DNA of 64,000 nt from Actinobacillus sp. (GCA_020026055.1 JAHHRA010000006.1:9525-73524); one strand, 5' to 3'; counted from the first letter of the stretch, positions 44,413-52,820 are shown. Program-made: numbers and translations. The notes: generated from the letters alone by a model not told the origin.

Positions 44413-44590
44413 GCTTTTTAAGCCGTTTAGTGTAATCATTTGCTAAACGAGACCTTGTAAATGTATTTCAAGGTTTATGAAAACGTTCCCGATTGGGGAG
44501 CTATATATTTAGGTAGATCGACCCCCTTGAAAAAATTTCTTGTGGCGGTTCGGTTTTTTTGTTAGCTAAAAAAATTGGAGCTCTGGTCTA
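44413..44590 (+). promoter_or_regulatory. S10 leader RNA (L4 autoregulatory region)
   Basis: Successive hairpins resemble the E. coli S10 leader. They are CGTTTAG/CTAAACG (about 44425-44451), ACCTTG/CAAGGT (about 44452-44474) and a larger GGGG ... CCCC hairpin (about 44495-44527) with a GC-poor upper part, followed by the rpsJ ribosome binding region. In E. coli L4 binds the last hairpins and represses transcription and translation of the operon. Assigned from position and fold. Confidence 0.65.
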
Positions 44591-44902
44591 ATGCAGAACC
44601 AAAGAATTCGAATCCGCTTGAAAGGCTTTGACCATCGTTTAATCGATCAGTCAACAGCGGAAATCGTTGAAACAGCTAAACGTACTGGTGCACAAGTTCG
44701 TGGTCCAATCCCTTTGCCAACTCGCAAAGAACGTTTTACTGTGTTGATTTCTCCACACGTAAATAAAGACGCACGTGACCAATACGAAATTCGTACTCAC
44801 AAACGTTTAGTTGATATTGTTGAGCCAACAGAAAAGACTGTTGATGCGTTAATGCGTTTAGATTTGGCTGCAGGTGTAGACGTGCAGATAAGCCTAGGTT
44901 AA
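44591..44902 (+). CDS. rpsJ: Ribosomal protein S10
   Basis: 103 residues beginning MQNQRIRIRLKGFDHRLID, full length. S10 sits in the 30S head and, as NusE, joins NusB in rRNA antitermination complexes. First gene of the S10 operon, preceded by a GGAG site and the L4-responsive leader. Confidence 0.98.
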   Translation: MQNQRIRIRLKGFDHRLIDQSTAEIVETAKRTGAQVRGPIPLPTRKERFTVLISPHVNKDARDQYEIRTHKRLVDIVEPTEKTVDALMRLDLAAGVDVQISLG

Positions 44903-44918
44903 TTAAGAGGTTATGACA

Positions 44919-45545
44919 ATGATTGGTTTAGTCGGTCGTAAAGTCGGTATGACACGTATCTTCAACGAAGATGGTGTGAGCATACCTGTTACTGTAATCG
45001 AAATCGAACCTAACCGTGTTACTCAAGTGAAAACTCTTGAAAACGATGGCTATACTGCTGTGCAAGTTACTACTGGCTCTAAAAAAGCAAGTCGTGTAAC
45101 TAAACCTGAAGCAGGTCATTTCGTGAAAGCAGGCGTTGAAGCTGGTCGCGGTTTATGGGAATTTCGTACTGAAGGTGAAGAATTCACTTTAGGTCAAGAA
45201 ATTAAAGTTGACATCTTTGCAGATGTTAAAAAAGTTGATGTTACTGGTACTTCTAAAGGTAAAGGTTTCCAAGGTGGTGTGAAACGTTGGAATTTCCGTA
45301 CTCAGGATGCTAGCCACGGTAACTCTTTATCACATCGTGTACTTGGTTCTATTGGTCAAAACCAAACACCAGGTCGTGTGTTTAAAGGCAAAAAAATGGC
45401 AGGTCACTTAGGTGCTGAACGTGTAACCGTTCAATCTCTTGAAGTGGTTCGTGTTGATGCTGAGAAAAACTTGTTATTAGTGAAAGGGGCAATCCCTGGT
45501 GCAACTAATGGCGATGTTATCGTTAAACCAGCAGTGAAAGCGTAA
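44919..45545 (+). CDS. rplC: Ribosomal protein L3
   Basis: 208 residues, start MIGLVGRKVGMTRIF. It has the long internal loop with HGNSLSHRVLGSIGQNQTPGRV, where the glutamine methylated by PrmB lies. The ATG at 44919 is used because the AAGAGG site lies 8 nt upstream; the in-frame ATG at 44913 is only 2 nt from it. L3 initiates 50S assembly near the peptidyl-transferase centre. Confidence 0.97.
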   Translation: MIGLVGRKVGMTRIFNEDGVSIPVTVIEIEPNRVTQVKTLENDGYTAVQVTTGSKKASRVTKPEAGHFVKAGVEAGRGLWEFRTEGEEFTLGQEIKVDIFADVKKVDVTGTSKGKGFQGGVKRWNFRTQDASHGNSLSHRVLGSIGQNQTPGRVFKGKKMAGHLGAERVTVQSLEVVRVDAEKNLLLVKGAIPGATNGDVIVKPAVKA

Positions 45546-45560
45546 GTCTAGGAGTATTTA

Positions 45561-46166
45561 ATGGAATTAGTAGTAAAAGATGCAAATACTGCATTAACTG
45601 TTTCTGAAACTACTTTTGGACGTGAGTTTAATGAAGCCTTGATTCATCAAGTAGTTGTTGCTTACGCGGCAGGTGCTCGTCAAGGAACTCGTGCGCAAAA
45701 AACTCGTGCCGAAGTAGCAGGTTCTGGTAAAAAACCTTGGCGTCAAAAAGGTACTGGTCGTGCCCGTGCGGGTGATGCTCAGTCTCCGATCTGGCGTTCT
45801 GGTGGTGTCACTTTTGCAGCGAAGCCACAAGATCATAGCCAAAAAGTGAACAAAAAAATGTATCGTGGTGCAATCAAAAGCATCCTTTCTGAGCTTGTTC
45901 GCCAAGATCGTTTGGTGGTGATGGAAAAATTTGAAATTGACGCACCCAAAACTAAAGTTTTAGTAAATAAACTAAAAGAATTAGATCTTGATGATGTTTT
46001 AATTGTTACTGCAAATCTTGATGAAAATCTATTCTTGGCAGCACGTAACCTTTATAAAGTAGATGTGCGTGATGCTCAAGGTATCGATCCTGTCAGCCTC
46101 ATTGCGTTCAAAAAAGTGATGATGACAGTAGATGCAGTAAAACAAATTGAGGAGATGTTAGGATGA
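45561..46166 (+). CDS. rplD: Ribosomal protein L4
   Basis: 201 residues, same length as E. coli L4, with the exit-tunnel loop RAQKTRAEVAGSGKKPWRQKG. L4 lines the peptide tunnel and is the autorepressor of this operon through the leader at 44413-44590. It overlaps rplW by 4 bp (ATGA). Confidence 0.98.
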   Translation: MELVVKDANTALTVSETTFGREFNEALIHQVVVAYAAGARQGTRAQKTRAEVAGSGKKPWRQKGTGRARAGDAQSPIWRSGGVTFAAKPQDHSQKVNKKMYRGAIKSILSELVRQDRLVVMEKFEIDAPKTKVLVNKLKELDLDDVLIVTANLDENLFLAARNLYKVDVRDAQGIDPVSLIAFKKVMMTVDAVKQIEEMLG

Positions 46167-46471
46167 TTCGTCAAGAACGTTTGCTAAAAGTGTTAAAAGC
46201 ACCTCATATCTCTGAAAAAGCAACCAATAATGCTGAAAAAACAAATACTATCGTTTTCAAAGTTGCTTTAGATGCAAATAAAGTTGAAATCGCAAATGCT
46301 GTTTCAGAATTATTTGAAGTAAAAGTTGATTCTGTGCGTACCGTCGTTGTTAAAGGTAAAGCCAAACGTCGTGGTAATAAAATTGGTCAACGTAGTGACT
46401 GGAAAAAAGCTTATGTCACTTTAGCTGAAGGACAATCTTTGGACTTCGTTGAAGGTCAGGCAGAGAATTAG
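46163..46471 (+). CDS. rplW: Ribosomal protein L23
   Basis: 102 residues with LKVLKAPHISEKATNNAEK and the KVDSVRTVVVKGKAKRRG loop. L23 sits at the tunnel exit and docks trigger factor and SRP. Starts within the rplD stop codon. Confidence 0.98.
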   Translation: MIRQERLLKVLKAPHISEKATNNAEKTNTIVFKVALDANKVEIANAVSELFEVKVDSVRTVVVKGKAKRRGNKIGQRSDWKKAYVTLAEGQSLDFVEGQAEN

Positions 46472-46485
46472 GAGGAAAGATATAA

Positions 46486-47307
46486 ATGGCTATCGTTAAA
46501 TGTAAGCCGACCTCCCCTGGTCGTCGTCACGTAGTTAAAGTTGTAAACCCTGAATTATATAAAGGTAAGCCTTTCGCTGCACTGTTAGATAAAAAAACTA
46601 AGACAGGTGGTCGTAATAATTTAGGTCGCATTACGACTCGTCATATCGGTGGTGGACATAAACAACATTACCGTATCATTGACTTCAAACGCAATAAATT
46701 TGATATTCCTGCAGTAGTGGAGCGTTTAGAATATGATCCGAATCGCAGTGCGAACATTGCTTTAGTACTGTATAAAGATGGTGAACGTCGTTATATTTTA
46801 GCACCTAAAGGTTTAAGCGTTGGTGATCAAATCCAAGCGGGTATTAACGCACCAATCAAAGTAGGTAATGCTTTACCTATGCGCCTTATCCCAGTAGGTA
46901 CAACTGTACATAATGTTGAATTAAAACCTGCTAAAGGCGGACAAATTGCACGTTCTGCAGGTGCTTATGTTCAAATTATCGCACGTGAAGGTAACTATGT
47001 AACTTTACGTCTTCGTTCAGGCGAAATGCGTAAAGTTTTAGCGGATTGTGTGGCGACTATTGGTGAAGTCGGCAATTCAGAACATATGTTACGTTCACTT
47101 GGTAAAGCAGGTGCTAGCCGTTGGCGTGGAATTCGTCCAACTGTGCGTGGTACTGCGATGAACCCAGTTGATCACCCACATGGTGGTGGTGAAGGTCGTA
47201 ACTTCGGTAAACATCCGGTTACTCCTTGGGGCGTTCAAACTAAAGGTAAGAAAACACGCCACAATAAACGTACTGATAAATACATTGTACGTCGTCGTGG
47301 TAAATAA
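46486..47307 (+). CDS. rplB: Ribosomal protein L2
   Basis: 273 residues, identical in length to E. coli. It begins MAIVKCKPTSPGRRHVVKV and contains the catalytic-centre-proximal MNPVDHPHGGGEGRN loop with the conserved histidine. A GGAGG site precedes it. Confidence 0.98.
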   Translation: MAIVKCKPTSPGRRHVVKVVNPELYKGKPFAALLDKKTKTGGRNNLGRITTRHIGGGHKQHYRIIDFKRNKFDIPAVVERLEYDPNRSANIALVLYKDGERRYILAPKGLSVGDQIQAGINAPIKVGNALPMRLIPVGTTVHNVELKPAKGGQIARSAGAYVQIIAREGNYVTLRLRSGEMRKVLADCVATIGEVGNSEHMLRSLGKAGASRWRGIRPTVRGTAMNPVDHPHGGGEGRNFGKHPVTPWGVQTKGKKTRHNKRTDKYIVRRRGK

Positions 47308-47336
47308 AATTTTTAATTAAATAAAAGAGGTAAACC

Positions 47337-47612
47337 ATGCCACGTTCTCTCAAGAAAGGTCCATTTATTGACCTACCCTTGTTGAAGAAGGTAGAGAAGG
47401 CGGTGGAAAGCGGGGATAAAAAACCAATCAAAACTTGGTCCCGTCGTTCAATGATCATTCCACAAATGATTGGATTGACCATCGCAGTCCATAATGGTCG
47501 TCAGCACGTTCCTGTTTATATTTCTGATGAAATGATCGGACATAAACTAGGTGAATTTGCACCGACTCGTACGTATCGCGGTCACGCTGCGGATAAAAAG
47601 GCTAAAAAGTAA
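47337..47612 (+). CDS. rpsS: Ribosomal protein S19
   Basis: 91 residues beginning MPRSLKKGPFIDLPLLKKVEKA, containing the VYISDEMIGHKLGEFAPTRT core. Binds the 30S head with S13. AGAGG site 8 nt upstream. Confidence 0.98.
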   Translation: MPRSLKKGPFIDLPLLKKVEKAVESGDKKPIKTWSRRSMIIPQMIGLTIAVHNGRQHVPVYISDEMIGHKLGEFAPTRTYRGHAADKKAKK

Positions 47613-47623
47613 GGGAGTAAAAG

Positions 47624-47956
47624 ATGGAAACTATAGCTAAACATCGTTACGCTCGCACTTCAGCCCAAAAAGCTCGCTTAGTTGCGGATATGATCCGTGG
47701 TAAAAAAGTAGCGCAAGCGTTAGAAATTTTAACTTTCACTAACAAAAAAGCAGCCGCTTTAGTGAAAAAAGTGCTTGAATCTGCAATTGCCAATGCTGAA
47801 CACAATGATGGTGCAGACATTGATGATCTTAAAGTTGCGAAAATTTTCGTTGACGAAGGTCCGACAATGAAACGTGTTATGCCACGTGCGAAAGGTCGTG
47901 CAGATCGCATTCTTAAACGTACAAGCCACATTACTGTGGTTGTGTCAGATCGTTAA
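47624..47956 (+). CDS. rplV: Ribosomal protein L22
   Basis: 110 residues, METIAKHRYARTSAQKARLVADMIRGK, with the long beta-hairpin (GPTMKRVMPRAKGRADRILKR) that reaches the tunnel constriction and where macrolide-resistance changes occur. No anomaly seen. Confidence 0.98.
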   Translation: METIAKHRYARTSAQKARLVADMIRGKKVAQALEILTFTNKKAAALVKKVLESAIANAEHNDGADIDDLKVAKIFVDEGPTMKRVMPRAKGRADRILKRTSHITVVVSDR

Positions 47957-47974
47957 TTAAGTAGGAGAATAACA

Positions 47975-48685
47975 ATGGGACAAAAAGTTAATCCGAATGG
48001 TATTCGCCTAGGTATTATTAAACCTTGGAACTCTACTTGGTTCGCGAATACAAAAGATTTCGCTGGTAATTTAGAAGGTGATTTCAAAGTACGTCAATTT
48101 TTAACTAAGAAATTAGCCAATGCTTCAGTGTCAGCGATCACAATTGAACGCCCAGCAAAAAGCATTCGCGTCACTATTCACACAGCACGCCCAGGTATCG
48201 TCATTGGTAAAAAAGGTGAAGATGTAGAAAAACTACGTCTAGAAGTTGCTCAGATTGCAGGCGTTCCTGCACAAATCAACATCGCTGAAGTAAAAAAACC
48301 AGAACTTAACGCTAAACTTGTGGCTGAAGGTATCGCTTCACAATTAGAGCGTCGTGTCATGTTCCGCCGTGCAATGAAACGTGCAGTACAAAGTGCAATG
48401 CGTTCTGGTGCGAAAGGTATCAAAGTTGAAGTGAGTGGACGTTTAGGCGGTGCAGAGATTGCACGTAGTGAATGGTATCGTGAAGGTCGTGTACCTCTAC
48501 ACACTTTACGTGCTGACATCGATTATAACACTGCAGAAGCCCACACTACTTATGGCGTCATTGGCGTGAAAGTATGGATCTTCAAAGGTGAAATTCTTGG
48601 TGGAATGGCTGCCGTTGCAAATGCTAAACAATCTGAAAAACCAAGTGCTCCGAAACGCGCACCGCGTGGACGTAGCCGCAAATAA
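47975..48685 (+). CDS. rpsC: Ribosomal protein S3
   Basis: 236 residues with the KH domain (RPGIVIGKKGEDVEKLR) and the SGRLGGAEIARSEWYREGRVPLHTLRA helicase-associated region at the mRNA entry. The basic C-terminal tail is slightly longer than that of E. coli. Confidence 0.98.
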   Translation: MGQKVNPNGIRLGIIKPWNSTWFANTKDFAGNLEGDFKVRQFLTKKLANASVSAITIERPAKSIRVTIHTARPGIVIGKKGEDVEKLRLEVAQIAGVPAQINIAEVKKPELNAKLVAEGIASQLERRVMFRRAMKRAVQSAMRSGAKGIKVEVSGRLGGAEIARSEWYREGRVPLHTLRADIDYNTAEAHTTYGVIGVKVWIFKGEILGGMAAVANAKQSEKPSAPKRAPRGRSRK

Positions 48686-48698
48686 GGAGAATTGTTAA

Positions 48699-49109
48699 AT
48701 GTTGCAACCAAAACGTACAAAATTCCGTAAAGTTCAAAAAGGTCGTAACCGTGGCATTGCTCATGGAACTGAGGTTAACTTCGGTACTTTCGGTTTAAAA
48801 GCAGTGGGTCGTGGACGCATTACGGCACGTCAAATTGAAGCGGCACGTCGTGCAATGACACGTGCTGTAAAGCGTCAAGGTAAAATTTGGATCCGCATCT
48901 TCCCAGATAAACCAATTACTGAAAAACCATTAGAAGTCCGTATGGGTAAAGGGAAAGGTAACGTTGAATACTGGGTCGCTTTAATTCAACCAGGTAAAGT
49001 CCTTTATGAAATGGACGGAGTGTCTGAAGAAGTGGCACGTCAAGCATTTGCTCTTGCAGCTGCAAAACTGCCAATCAAAACAACCTTTGTAACTAAAACG
49101 GTGATGTAA
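48699..49109 (+). CDS. rplP: Ribosomal protein L16
   Basis: 136 residues, MLQPKRTKFRKVQKGRNRG, with the RQIEAARRAMTRAVKRQGKIWIRIFPDKP block near the A-site tRNA. It shares its last base with the rpmC start. Confidence 0.98.
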   Translation: MLQPKRTKFRKVQKGRNRGIAHGTEVNFGTFGLKAVGRGRITARQIEAARRAMTRAVKRQGKIWIRIFPDKPITEKPLEVRMGKGKGNVEYWVALIQPGKVLYEMDGVSEEVARQAFALAAAKLPIKTTFVTKTVM

Positions 49110-49300
49110 TGAAAGCTCAAGAATTACGTACAAAAACTGTAGAAGATCTTAATGCTGAATTATTAAACCTTTTAGGTGAACAATTCAAATTGCGTATGCA
49201 ATTAGCATCAGGTCAACTCCAACAAACACATCAGTTAAAACAAGTGCGTCGTCAAATTGCACAAGTTAAAACTGTATTAACCGAAAAGGCGGGTGAGTAA
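49109..49300 (+). CDS. rpmC: Ribosomal protein L29
   Basis: 63 residues, MKAQELRTKTVEDLNAELLNLLGEQFKLRMQ, a helical hairpin at the tunnel exit. One-base overlaps with both neighbours (TAATG) indicate translational coupling. Confidence 0.97.
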   Translation: MKAQELRTKTVEDLNAELLNLLGEQFKLRMQLASGQLQQTHQLKQVRRQIAQVKTVLTEKAGE

Positions 49301-49557
49301 TGACAGATAAAATTCGTACTGTACAAGGTCGTGTAGTCAGCGACAAAATGGATAAATCCTTTGTTGTTGCGATTGAACGCAAAGTAAAACACCCACTTTA
49401 TGGAAAATTCATTCGTCGTACGACTAAATTACACGTCCACGATGAAGCGAACGAAGCCAAAATGGGAGATGTAGTCGAAATCAAAGAATGTCGACCAATC
49501 TCAAAAACTAAATCTTGGACTTTAGTTCGTGTAGTTGAAAAAGCAGTTATTGCTTAA
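49300..49557 (+). CDS. rpsQ: Ribosomal protein S17
   Basis: 85 residues, OB-fold 16S rRNA-binding protein: TVQGRVVSDKMDKSFVVAIERKVKHPLYGKF. Last gene of the S10 operon, followed by an intrinsic terminator. Confidence 0.98.
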   Translation: MTDKIRTVQGRVVSDKMDKSFVVAIERKVKHPLYGKFIRRTTKLHVHDEANEAKMGDVVEIKECRPISKTKSWTLVRVVEKAVIA

Positions 49558-49580
49558 TCTAAACTACTAACCTAATTTAA

Positions 49581-49610
49581 AAACCCAGCTTATGCTGGGT
49601 TTTTTATTTT
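49581..49610 (+). terminator. S10 operon terminator
   Basis: AAACCCAGCTTATGCTGGGTTTTTTATTTT: an AACCCAGC/GCTGGGTT stem with a short loop and a T-run. A near-copy of this stem-loop follows the next gene at 50059. Confidence 0.9.
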
Positions 49611-49689
49611 CACTCAAAACTTCTTTTCCTCTCAAACTATTTAAAACCTCACATCTTCCAAAGACATTTTTTGCAAAAAGTATACTTCT

Positions 49690-49717
49690 TATCTCTTTTA
49701 TTGACATAAAAGAGATA
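49690..49717. promoter_or_regulatory. 28-bp inverted repeat upstream of the 93-codon gene
   Basis: TATCTCTTTTA-TTGACA-TAAAAGAGATA: perfect 11-nt arms around a TTGACA that could be a -35 hexamer. The geometry suggests an operator that covers the promoter of the following gene. No convincing -10 was found at 17 bp, so the promoter assignment is tentative. Confidence 0.5.
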
Positions 49718-49760
49718 GCAAAGACTGTTAAAAAACTTCAAGCTTAGAAAGGAGAAAATT

Positions 49761-50042
49761 ATGGTTAAACAAGAGTGGAAAATTATTGAACATGATGTGT
49801 ATGTAGTTCAGAAGAATGAAAAGAAGAAATTAATGCTTATTGCAGGGGAATATTTTGATGGAAAGCAAAATCTTAAAGGACTTGGATTGCATTGGAACGA
49901 TTTCCCAGCAGCCCCAATTCCTATAACCAAAGACTTAGGGAACGCTTTTCTGTATGGATTATTACAAAAAGCAATGTTGGATAATAATCAAGAGTTAATT
50001 AAAAAAATTAACGAAGTTATGGAATATTTGGATACAAAATAA
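49761..50042 (+). CDS. Hypothetical protein, 93 residues, between the S10 and spc operons
   Basis: I do not recognise this family. The protein is small, slightly basic and without signal peptide or membrane helix: MVKQEWKIIEHDVYVVQKNE at the start, a predicted beta-rich half (KKLMLIAGEYFDGKQNLKGLG), and a helical C-terminus (NAFLYGLLQKAMLDNNQELIKKINEVMEYLDTK). A strong AAAGGAGA site 7 nt before the ATG shows it is a translated gene. It has its own terminator and a palindromic operator-like site, so it is an independent cassette inserted between two operons that are usually contiguous. The look is that of a small accessory or antitoxin-sized protein, but no function can be assigned. Confidence 0.75.
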   Translation: MVKQEWKIIEHDVYVVQKNEKKKLMLIAGEYFDGKQNLKGLGLHWNDFPAAPIPITKDLGNAFLYGLLQKAMLDNNQELIKKINEVMEYLDTK

Positions 50043-50058
50043 CATCCTTCTGAAACTC

Positions 50059-50086
50059 AAACCCAGCATGAGCTGGGTTTTTATTT
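50059..50086 (+). terminator. Terminator of the 93-codon gene
   Basis: AAACCCAGCATGAGCTGGGTTTTTATTTT, 8-bp stem with T-run. Nearly identical in stem to the rpsQ terminator 480 bp upstream. Confidence 0.85.
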
Positions 50087-50104
50087 TATGCATAATAGTA
50101 AAAC

Positions 50105-50145
50105 ACGCCTCAAAATTCGGAAAATTTTTCTGAATTTGCTGGCGT
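50105..50145. repeat. Dispersed palindromic element upstream of the spc operon
   Basis: 41 bp: ACGCCTCAAAATTCGG ... CTGAATTTGCTGGCGT with an AAAATTTTT core. Lies between the 93-codon gene's terminator and the spc promoter. Confidence 0.8.
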
Positions 50146-50161
50146 AAACTTAAAAACCCAC

Positions 50162-50190
50162 TTGTTTAAGCACTAATTTTTCGGCATAAT
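50162..50190 (+). promoter_or_regulatory. spc operon promoter
   Basis: TTGTTT (50162-50167), 17-bp spacer, CATAAT (50185-50190). The leader of about 65 nt downstream carries two hairpins. Confidence 0.6.
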
Positions 50191-50200
50191 ATGCCGTCTT

Positions 50201-50241
50201 GTTGCCTGTGGGCAACTGGGAACGTCCCGAAAGGGTTTTTT
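50201..50241 (+). promoter_or_regulatory. spc leader hairpins
   Basis: GTTGCC-TGTG-GGCAAC is followed by GGGAACGTCCC, which competes with CCCGAAAGGG-T6, a short intrinsic-terminator form. The choice between the last two could attenuate the operon; that role is inference. Confidence 0.45.
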
Positions 50242-50261
50242 AACATTAGCGGAGTACTAAG

Positions 50262-50633
50262 ATGATCCAAGAACAAACTATGCTTGACGTAGCTGATAAT
50301 TCAGGTGCGCGTAGTGTAATGTGTATCAAGGTTCTAGGTGGCTCACACCGTCGTTATGCTGCTATTGGTGATATCATCAAAATTACTGTAAAAGAAGCGA
50401 TTCCTCGTGGTAAAGTGAAAAAAGGTGATGTGCTTAAAGCAGTGGTTGTGCGTACCAAGAAGGGTGTTCGTCGCCCAGATGGATCAGTCATTCGCTTCGA
50501 TGGCAATGCTTGTGTTGTATTAAATAACAATACTGAGCAACCAATCGGTACTCGTATTTTTGGGCCAGTAACACGTGAACTTCGTGGTGAAAAATTCATG
50601 AAGATCATTTCTTTGGCACCAGAAGTACTGTAA
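50262..50633 (+). CDS. rplN: Ribosomal protein L14
   Basis: 123 residues, MIQEQTMLDVADNSGARSVMCIKVLGGS, full length. Forms intersubunit bridges and is the docking site of the silencing factor RsfS. First gene of the spc operon. Confidence 0.98.
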   Translation: MIQEQTMLDVADNSGARSVMCIKVLGGSHRRYAAIGDIIKITVKEAIPRGKVKKGDVLKAVVVRTKKGVRRPDGSVIRFDGNACVVLNNNTEQPIGTRIFGPVTRELRGEKFMKIISLAPEVL

Positions 50634-50645
50634 GGAGAAGTGAAA

Positions 50646-50957
50646 ATGGCTAACAAAATTCGTCAAGAAGATGAAGTAATTGTTCTTGCTGGTAAAAGCA
50701 AGGGTAAACGTGGCAAGGTCACTAAAGTTTTACCAAACGGTAAAGTGATTGTTGAAGGTGTTAACATCATCACTAAAGCAGAAAAACCAATTCCTCAATT
50801 AGGAAAAGAAGGTGGTTTAGTGAAGAAAGAAGCTCCAATTGATGCATCAAATGTAGCGATTTTTAACCCTACAACTAACAAAGCTGACCGTGTAGGTTTT
50901 AGATTTGAAGATGGTAAAAAAGTCCGTTTTTTCAAATCTAACAATGAATTAATTTAA
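50646..50957 (+). CDS. rplX: Ribosomal protein L24
   Basis: 103 residues, MANKIRQEDEVIVLAGKSKGKRGKVTKV (KOW motif). The ATG at 50646 is used: AAGGAG lies 8 nt upstream, while the in-frame GTG at 50640 is too close to it. L24 initiates 50S assembly. Confidence 0.97.
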   Translation: MANKIRQEDEVIVLAGKSKGKRGKVTKVLPNGKVIVEGVNIITKAEKPIPQLGKEGGLVKKEAPIDASNVAIFNPTTNKADRVGFRFEDGKKVRFFKSNNELI

Positions 50958-50974
50958 CAAACTGGAGTAACGCG

Positions 50975-51514
50975 ATGGCGAAACTGCATGATTACTACAA
51001 AGAAAATGTAGTGAATGAGTTAAAGTCAAAATTCGGCTACAAATCTGTCATGCAAGTCCCACGAATCGAAAAGATTACCCTTAATATGGGAGTGGGTGAA
51101 GCATTGACCGACAAAAAATTGCTTGAAAACGCAGTTGCGGATTTAACAGCAATTAGTGGTCAAAAACCTTTAATTACTAAGGCTCGTAAGTCTGTTGCTG
51201 GCTTTAAAATCCGTCAAGGGTATCCAATCGGTTGTAAAGTAACACTACGTGGTGAACGTATGTGGGAATTTCTAGAGCGTCTGATTATGATCTCTATCCC
51301 ACGTGTACGTGACTTCCGTGGCTTAAATGCAAAATCTTTTGATGGTCGTGGTAACTATAGTATGGGTGTGCGTGAGCAAATCATTTTCCCAGAAATTGAC
51401 TACGATAAAGTAGATCGTATTCGTGGTTTAGACATTACGATTACCACTACTGCAAAAAATGATGAAGAAGGTCGTGCATTACTAGACGCCTTTAATTTCC
51501 CATTCCGTAAGTAA
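50975..51514 (+). CDS. rplE: Ribosomal protein L5
   Basis: 179 residues, AKLHDYYKENVVNELKSKFGYKSVMQVPRIEKITLNMGVG. Binds 5S rRNA with L18 and contacts S13 across the subunit bridge. Same length as E. coli L5. Confidence 0.98.
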   Translation: MAKLHDYYKENVVNELKSKFGYKSVMQVPRIEKITLNMGVGEALTDKKLLENAVADLTAISGQKPLITKARKSVAGFKIRQGYPIGCKVTLRGERMWEFLERLIMISIPRVRDFRGLNAKSFDGRGNYSMGVREQIIFPEIDYDKVDRIRGLDITITTTAKNDEEGRALLDAFNFPFRK

Positions 51515-51527
51515 GGTTGGTAGACAA

Positions 51528-51833
51528 ATGGCTAAACAATCAATGAAAGCACGCGATGTTAAACGCGTTAAATTGGCTGAAAAATTCTACACAAAACGTG
51601 AAGAATTAAAAGGAATTATTTCTGATGTAAATTCTACTGATGAACAACGTTGGGATGCTGTATTAAAATTACAATCTTTGCCACGTGATTCTAGCCCAAG
51701 TCGTCAACGTAACCGTTGTCGTCAAACAGGTCGTCCACACGGTTTCTTACGTAAATTTGGTTTAAGCCGTATTAAAGTTCGTGAAGCAGCAATGCGTGGC
51801 GAAATTCCTGGGCTTAAAAAAGCAAGTTGGTAA
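51528..51833 (+). CDS. rpsN: Ribosomal protein S14
   Basis: 101 residues, the long zinc-free form (RNRCRQTGRPHGFLRKFGLSRIKVREAAMRGEIPGLKKASW), as in enterics. A C-minus paralogue for zinc starvation is not present here. Confidence 0.98.
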   Translation: MAKQSMKARDVKRVKLAEKFYTKREELKGIISDVNSTDEQRWDAVLKLQSLPRDSSPSRQRNRCRQTGRPHGFLRKFGLSRIKVREAAMRGEIPGLKKASW

Positions 51834-51869
51834 TTTACCGCTTTAATTTGGAATTGGAGAAAAAGCACA

Positions 51870-52262
51870 ATGAGTATGCAAGATCCTATCGCAGATATGT
51901 TGACTCGTATTCGTAACGGTCAAGCTGCGAACAAAGTTGCGATCAATATGCCTTCATCCAAGCTAAAAGTGGCAATTGCCAACGTATTAGCTAAAGAAGG
52001 TTTTATCGAAAGTGTAAAAGTTTTAGAAGGTCAAAAGCCTGAATTGGAAATCACTTTAAAATATTTCCAAGGTAAACCAGTTGTAGAAAGTATTCAACGT
52101 GTAAGTCGTCCTGGGTTGCGTATTTATAAACGTAAAGACGAGTTGCCACGTGTGATGGGCGGTTTAGGTATCGCTGTAATTTCTACCTCAAAAGGTGTGA
52201 TGACTGACCGTGCTGCTCGTGAAGCAGGTTTAGGCGGTGAAGTTATCTGTTATGTAGCTTAA
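51870..52262 (+). CDS. rpsH: Ribosomal protein S8
   Basis: 130 residues, MSMQDPIADMLTRIRNGQAANK, with the rRNA-binding C-terminus STSKGVMTDRAAREAGLGGEVICYVA. In E. coli S8 represses the spc operon by binding mRNA near rplE. Confidence 0.98.
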   Translation: MSMQDPIADMLTRIRNGQAANKVAINMPSSKLKVAIANVLAKEGFIESVKVLEGQKPELEITLKYFQGKPVVESIQRVSRPGLRIYKRKDELPRVMGGLGIAVISTSKGVMTDRAAREAGLGGEVICYVA

Positions 52263-52272
52263 GGAGTAGGAA

Positions 52273-52806
52273 ATGTCTCGTGTCGCAAAAGCACCTGTTA
52301 ATATTCCTGCGGGCGTTGAGGTAAAACTTAATGGACAGCTATTAACAGTTAAAGGTAAAAATGGCGAATTGTCTCGCACAATTCATAACTCAGTTGAAGT
52401 TAAAGAAGAAAATAAACAATTAACTTTCACTCCACGTGAGGGTATGCCTGAGGCTAATGCTCAGTCAGGTACCGCTCGTGCATTAGTGAACGCAATGGTT
52501 ATTGGTGTTACTGAAGGCTTCACTAGGAAGTTAAGACTGGTGGGTGTAGGTTATAGAGCTCAAGTTAAAGGCAATGTTGTTGCTTTAAGCTTAGGTTACT
52601 CTCATCCGATTGAGCACAAGCTACCAGCAGGGATCATTGCTGAATGCCCCTCTCAAACAGAAATTGTTTTAAAAGGTGCTGACAAACAAGTGATTGGTCA
52701 AGTAGCTGCAGATATTCGTGCTTATCGTCGCCCAGAACCTTACAAAGGTAAAGGTGTACGCTACGATGATGAAGTTGTACGTACAAAAGAGGCTAAGAAA
52801 AAATAA
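52273..52806 (+). CDS. rplF: Ribosomal protein L6
   Basis: 177 residues, SRVAKAPVNIPAGVEVKLNGQLLTVKGKNGEL, with the C-terminal KGADKQVIGQVAADIRAYRRPEPYKGKGVRY region near the sarcin-ricin loop. Length as in E. coli. Confidence 0.98.
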   Translation: MSRVAKAPVNIPAGVEVKLNGQLLTVKGKNGELSRTIHNSVEVKEENKQLTFTPREGMPEANAQSGTARALVNAMVIGVTEGFTRKLRLVGVGYRAQVKGNVVALSLGYSHPIEHKLPAGIIAECPSQTEIVLKGADKQVIGQVAADIRAYRRPEPYKGKGVRYDDEVVRTKEAKKK

Positions 52807-52820
52807 TTTAAGGTAACACT

